Assembly (NCBI GenBank): GCA_046262015.1
Contig: JBHENN010000068.1
Location: forward strand, 1-17,225
Direction: 5' to 3'
DNA length: 17,225 nucleotides
Source: JBHENN01 sp046262015
Lineage (GTDB): Bacteria > Actinomycetota > CADDZG01 > WHSQ01
Position 1 is the first letter of the stretch. The number at the start of each line of letters is the position of its first letter. Positions 15,249-17,225 of this stretch are shown here, one piece after another. The notes beneath the pieces are model-generated. The model was not told where the DNA came from and ran no database searches. It saw only the letters and a list, made by a program, of their open reading frames with translations. A program made the translations under genes and the position numbers.

Positions 15249-15947
15249 TCAGGTGACGTTCCAGAAGTCGCCGGTTAGCCCGAGGGTCTCGAACACTTCC
15301 TGAGCCTCTGCGGGGGTCCTGGGGCGCCATCCCGGATCCGATCGCCCTCGATACCACGTCCGGGCGAGCTGCCACTGCTGCTCGACGCTCAAGGTCGCGC
15401 CCCGGGGGATGCCTCTCTCGGCACACCAGCGTTCGAGATGCTCTTCCGACCGGAAGAGGAGCATGGTCGCTCAGTTGAAGCCGATGTCCTCCCACCAGTG
15501 CGCCGCCGGAACGGCGTAGTGGACCACGTAGCCCGTCTGTGCGACCCGGTCAGCGGTGACCTCGAGAGCGAGGGGGTCGCCACAATCGGGGCAGAGGCAC
15601 GAGACCGTTCCCTCGTCCCCCAGCATCGCGATCACTCCGAGGGCGTCCCAGACGCAGATGCCGAACCACTCGCGGCCGCGGGCTCGCACCTGGAACGGCG
15701 ACGGAAGCGCGGACAGCGGGTTGGCCATCCAGACGTAGGGCGTGCCCGGCGCGAGGACGATCACGTGTGCGGCGGCCAGCCTGTGGTAGGCGTCCTCGAT
15801 CTCGTGGGGTGATGACGCCAGCTCGCGCGCCAGCTCGGCGGCCACCGGAGGACGGCCTCTATCGACGAAGTGACGATAGATCGCGCGCCTGACTTCGTCG
15901 TCGAGGACCTCTTGCCCACCGACCTGGGGACCGCCTCCGACCGTCAT
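15249..15947 (-). CDS. MerB-like (alkylmercury lyase family) protein with probable selenocysteine
   Basis: Read through the TGA at 15473-15471, this is a 232-residue protein. The N-terminal winged-helix-like part (about 14-75: EVRRAIYRHFVDRG, AAELARELASS) and the core match organomercurial lyase MerB, which breaks carbon-mercury bonds. MerB uses Cys96, Asp99 and Cys159; here Cys98 and Asp101 lie in GICVWDALG, and the in-frame TGA is residue 159, after HWWEDIGFN and before ATMLLFRSEEHLERW, the site of the second catalytic Cys. An extra CLCPDC lies at 117-122. The natural stop is also TGA. ATG at 15947 begins 17 bp after the ChrA stop; GGAG adjoins the ATG, a poor ribosome site. Possible substrates are organomercury or other organometals; this is not shown. 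The alternative is a gene disrupted by one point mutation. Confidence 0.78.
15438..15464 (-). promoter_or_regulatory. SECIS-like hairpin of the MerB-like gene
   Basis: On the minus strand, 12 nt after the TGA, CTCTTCC-GGTC-GGAAGAG forms a 7-bp stem with a 4-nt loop that starts with GG. Below a 3-nt bulge, ATG pairs with CAT to extend it. The loop is 19 nt from the TGA. Spacing and loop match bacterial SECIS rules and closely match the hairpin in the rhodanese gene. Confidence 0.6.
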
Positions 15948-15964
15948 CTCCGGCCGCCACCGTA

Positions 15965-17225
15965 CTACCGCACGATGCCGTAGACGAGGCCCGCGGCGGC
16001 GCTTGCCGCGATCATCCACAGCACGTTGACCCGGTACCTCCACAGCGCCACGAAACCGGCGGCCGCGAGCAGCAAGGCGAACGGGTCGATCGAGGAGAGC
16101 TGGGGTATCGGGAAAGTCATGCCCGACACCTCGGTCCTCTCGACGTCAGCGAACAGAGTCACCATCGCGAACGTCGCGGCGAGATTGAGGATCACTCCTA
16201 CCACCGCGGCGGTGACGGCGGAGAGCGCGCCGTTCAATGCCCGGTTGCCTCGCAGACGCTCGATGTAGGGAGCGCCCAGGAAGATCCACAGGAAACAAGG
16301 AGCGAACGTTGCCCACACGGCGACCGCGGCTCCCAGGACCCCCGCCACCACGGGGTCGAGCCCACCGGGGAAGCGATACGCGCCGAGGAACCCGACGAAC
16401 TCGGTCACCATGATCAGCGGCCCCGGCGTGGATTCGGCCAGCCCCACCCCCGCCACCATCTGGCCGGGTTCGAGCCACCCGAAGTGCTCTACAGCAGCCT
16501 GGTTGATGTACGAGAGAACCGCGTAGGCGCCCCCGAAGGTGACCAACGCGGCCTGGCTGAAGAAGAGGGCCTGCTTGGAGAGCGTGTCGGCGGTGCCCCG
16601 TACCGCGATCACGACGAGCAACGGAACCCACCAGACGGCTGCGCCGACGAAGAGCACCCGTAAGCTCCGCCCTCTGGTCGTCGTGCGCTCCCGTGCTCCG
16701 AGACCATCCCCGATCACGGACGTGTCGTCGTCCCCGCCTCCCGGCGAGGTGACGAAGTGACGCGGCGCGAAGCGCGCGCCGACCAGGCCGATCGCAGCCG
16801 CGCCGACCACGATGAAGGGAAAGGGGACACCGATCACGAAGATCGCGAGGAACGCCACTCCCGCGACCACGACCAGGGCAAGGTTCTTCAGAGCCTTCGA
16901 ACCCACCCGGATGACCGCAGCCGCTACCAGCGCGACGACCGCGGCCTGGAGCCCATAGAAGAGCGCGGCGACCCACTCGATGTCGCCGTGAACCGCGTAG
17001 CTCCACGACAGGACGAGGATGAGGAAGAAGGCGGGGAGGACGAACAGCACGCCGGCGACGATCCCGCCGACCGCTCCGTTCAGCAGCCAGCCGATGTAGA
17101 TCGCAAGCTGTTGCGCCTCCGGGCCGGGAAGAAGCATGCAGTAGTTGAGGGCGTGCAGGAAGCGGTCGTTGCTGATCCAGTGGCGCTTGTCGACAAGCTC
17201 GTCGTGCATGATCGCGATCTGTCCC
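15965..17225 (-). CDS. chrA: ChrA-family chromate transporter (N-terminus cut by window edge)
   Basis: Some 419 residues of a two-domain CHR-family transporter; the frame is open to the window edge (GQIAIMHDEL precedes the internal ATG at 17209), so about 25-30 N-terminal residues are missing. The first CHR domain has FLHALNYCMLLPGPEAQQLAIYIGW; the second has FGGAYAVLSYI and LAESTPGPLIMVTEFVGF, the paired PGP motifs of ChrA. A hydrophilic loop (SPGGGDDDTSVIGDG) joins the halves. ChrA proteins export chromate by antiport with protons; some homologues transport other oxyanions or remain uncharacterised. It is directly followed, 17 bp later, by the MerB-like gene, so the two are probably co-transcribed. 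The shared substrate could be a metal or metalloid; chromate itself is not demonstrated. Confidence 0.93.
   Translation of the reverse strand, partial: GQIAIMHDELVDKRHWISNDRFLHALNYCMLLPGPEAQQLAIYIGWLLNGAVGGIVAGVLFVLPAFFLILVLSWSYAVHGDIEWVAALFYGLQAAVVALVAAAVIRVGSKALKNLALVVVAGVAFLAIFVIGVPFPFIVVGAAAIGLVGARFAPRHFVTSPGGGDDDTSVIGDGLGARERTTTRGRSLRVLFVGAAVWWVPLLVVIAVRGTADTLSKQALFFSQAALVTFGGAYAVLSYINQAAVEHFGWLEPGQMVAGVGLAESTPGPLIMVTEFVGFLGAYRFPGGLDPVVAGVLGAAVAVWATFAPCFLWIFLGAPYIERLRGNRALNGALSAVTAAVVGVILNLAATFAMVTLFADVERTEVSGMTFPIPQLSSIDPFALLLAAAGFVALWRYRVNVLWMIAASAAAGLVYGIVR

Noticed and set aside
13493..15256. 587-codon open frame on the plus strand opposite thiC
   Set aside because: It is antisense to the highly conserved thiC and its riboswitch; GC-rich codon bias leaves the opposite strand open. 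No family-like sequence in it.
204..15947. Genome-wide reassignment of TGA to an amino acid
   Set aside because: TGA ends the sulfite reductase, cysH, the zinc-ribbon gene and the winged-helix gene, in several cases overlapping the next start, so it is an ordinary stop here.
15965..17209. ATG at 17209 as the true start of the ChrA gene
   Set aside because: The frame continues to the window edge with GQIAI before the ATG, matching the conserved N-terminal region of ChrA, so the real start is outside the window.

Overview
This window is GC-rich throughout, with heavy use of GTG starts, 4-nt start/stop overlaps, apparent leaderless promoters, a ferredoxin-type sulfite reductase operon and a GlnR-like operator. 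I read it as a chromosomal segment of an uncultured actinobacterium-like organism. The phylum is inference; no rRNA or other taxonomic marker is present. No tRNA, rRNA, insertion sequence, phage or CRISPR was seen.

Layout, left to right. (1) 1-166: start of an unidentified membrane protein (minus strand, cut by the window edge). (2) 204-3572, minus strand: a translationally coupled sulfate-assimilation/siroheme operon: sulfite reductase, APS reductase, a 52-aa zinc-ribbon protein and precorrin-2 dehydrogenase. The divergent uroporphyrinogen-III methyltransferase (3613-4380, plus) makes the siroheme precursor. The two transcripts leave a 40-bp gap with overlapping promoters. (3) 4418-5038, minus: a membrane-anchored TlpA/ResA-type thioredoxin; 5145-6902, plus: an alkaline-phosphatase-superfamily enzyme whose parts are in circularly permuted order. 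(4) 6880-12265, minus: a nitrogen/ion-themed group: ammonium transporter Amt with a GlnR-type box upstream, a receiver-less OmpR-type winged helix, a cation/proton antiporter fused to GlnD-like HD-remnant and ACT domains, and a rhodanese-CBS protein. (5) 12410-13060, minus: a secreted protein of unknown function. (6) 13190-15033, minus: thiC with a TPP riboswitch. (7) 15249-17225, minus: a MerB-like lyase following a ChrA-type transporter that is cut by the right edge.

The most notable result is a pair of probable selenoproteins. The rhodanese-CBS gene and the MerB-like gene are each interrupted by one in-frame TGA exactly where the family has its catalytic cysteine. In both cases the frame continues intact afterwards, and a hairpin with a G-starting apical loop lies 19-20 nt after the TGA, as in bacterial SECIS elements. 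TGA is also the ordinary stop of several genes here, including the natural ends of these two, so global recoding does not explain it. A gene caller would split each into two ORFs.

How the genes may work together: region 2 reduces APS to sulfite and sulfide using siroheme made by its own members. Region 4 seems to link ammonium uptake, a nitrogen-type operator and glutamine-sensing-type ACT domains to ion exchange. Regions 4 and 5-7 each contain a protein with a putative reactive selenocysteine, suggesting sulfur/selenium and metal or organometal chemistry. Those functional links are inference.
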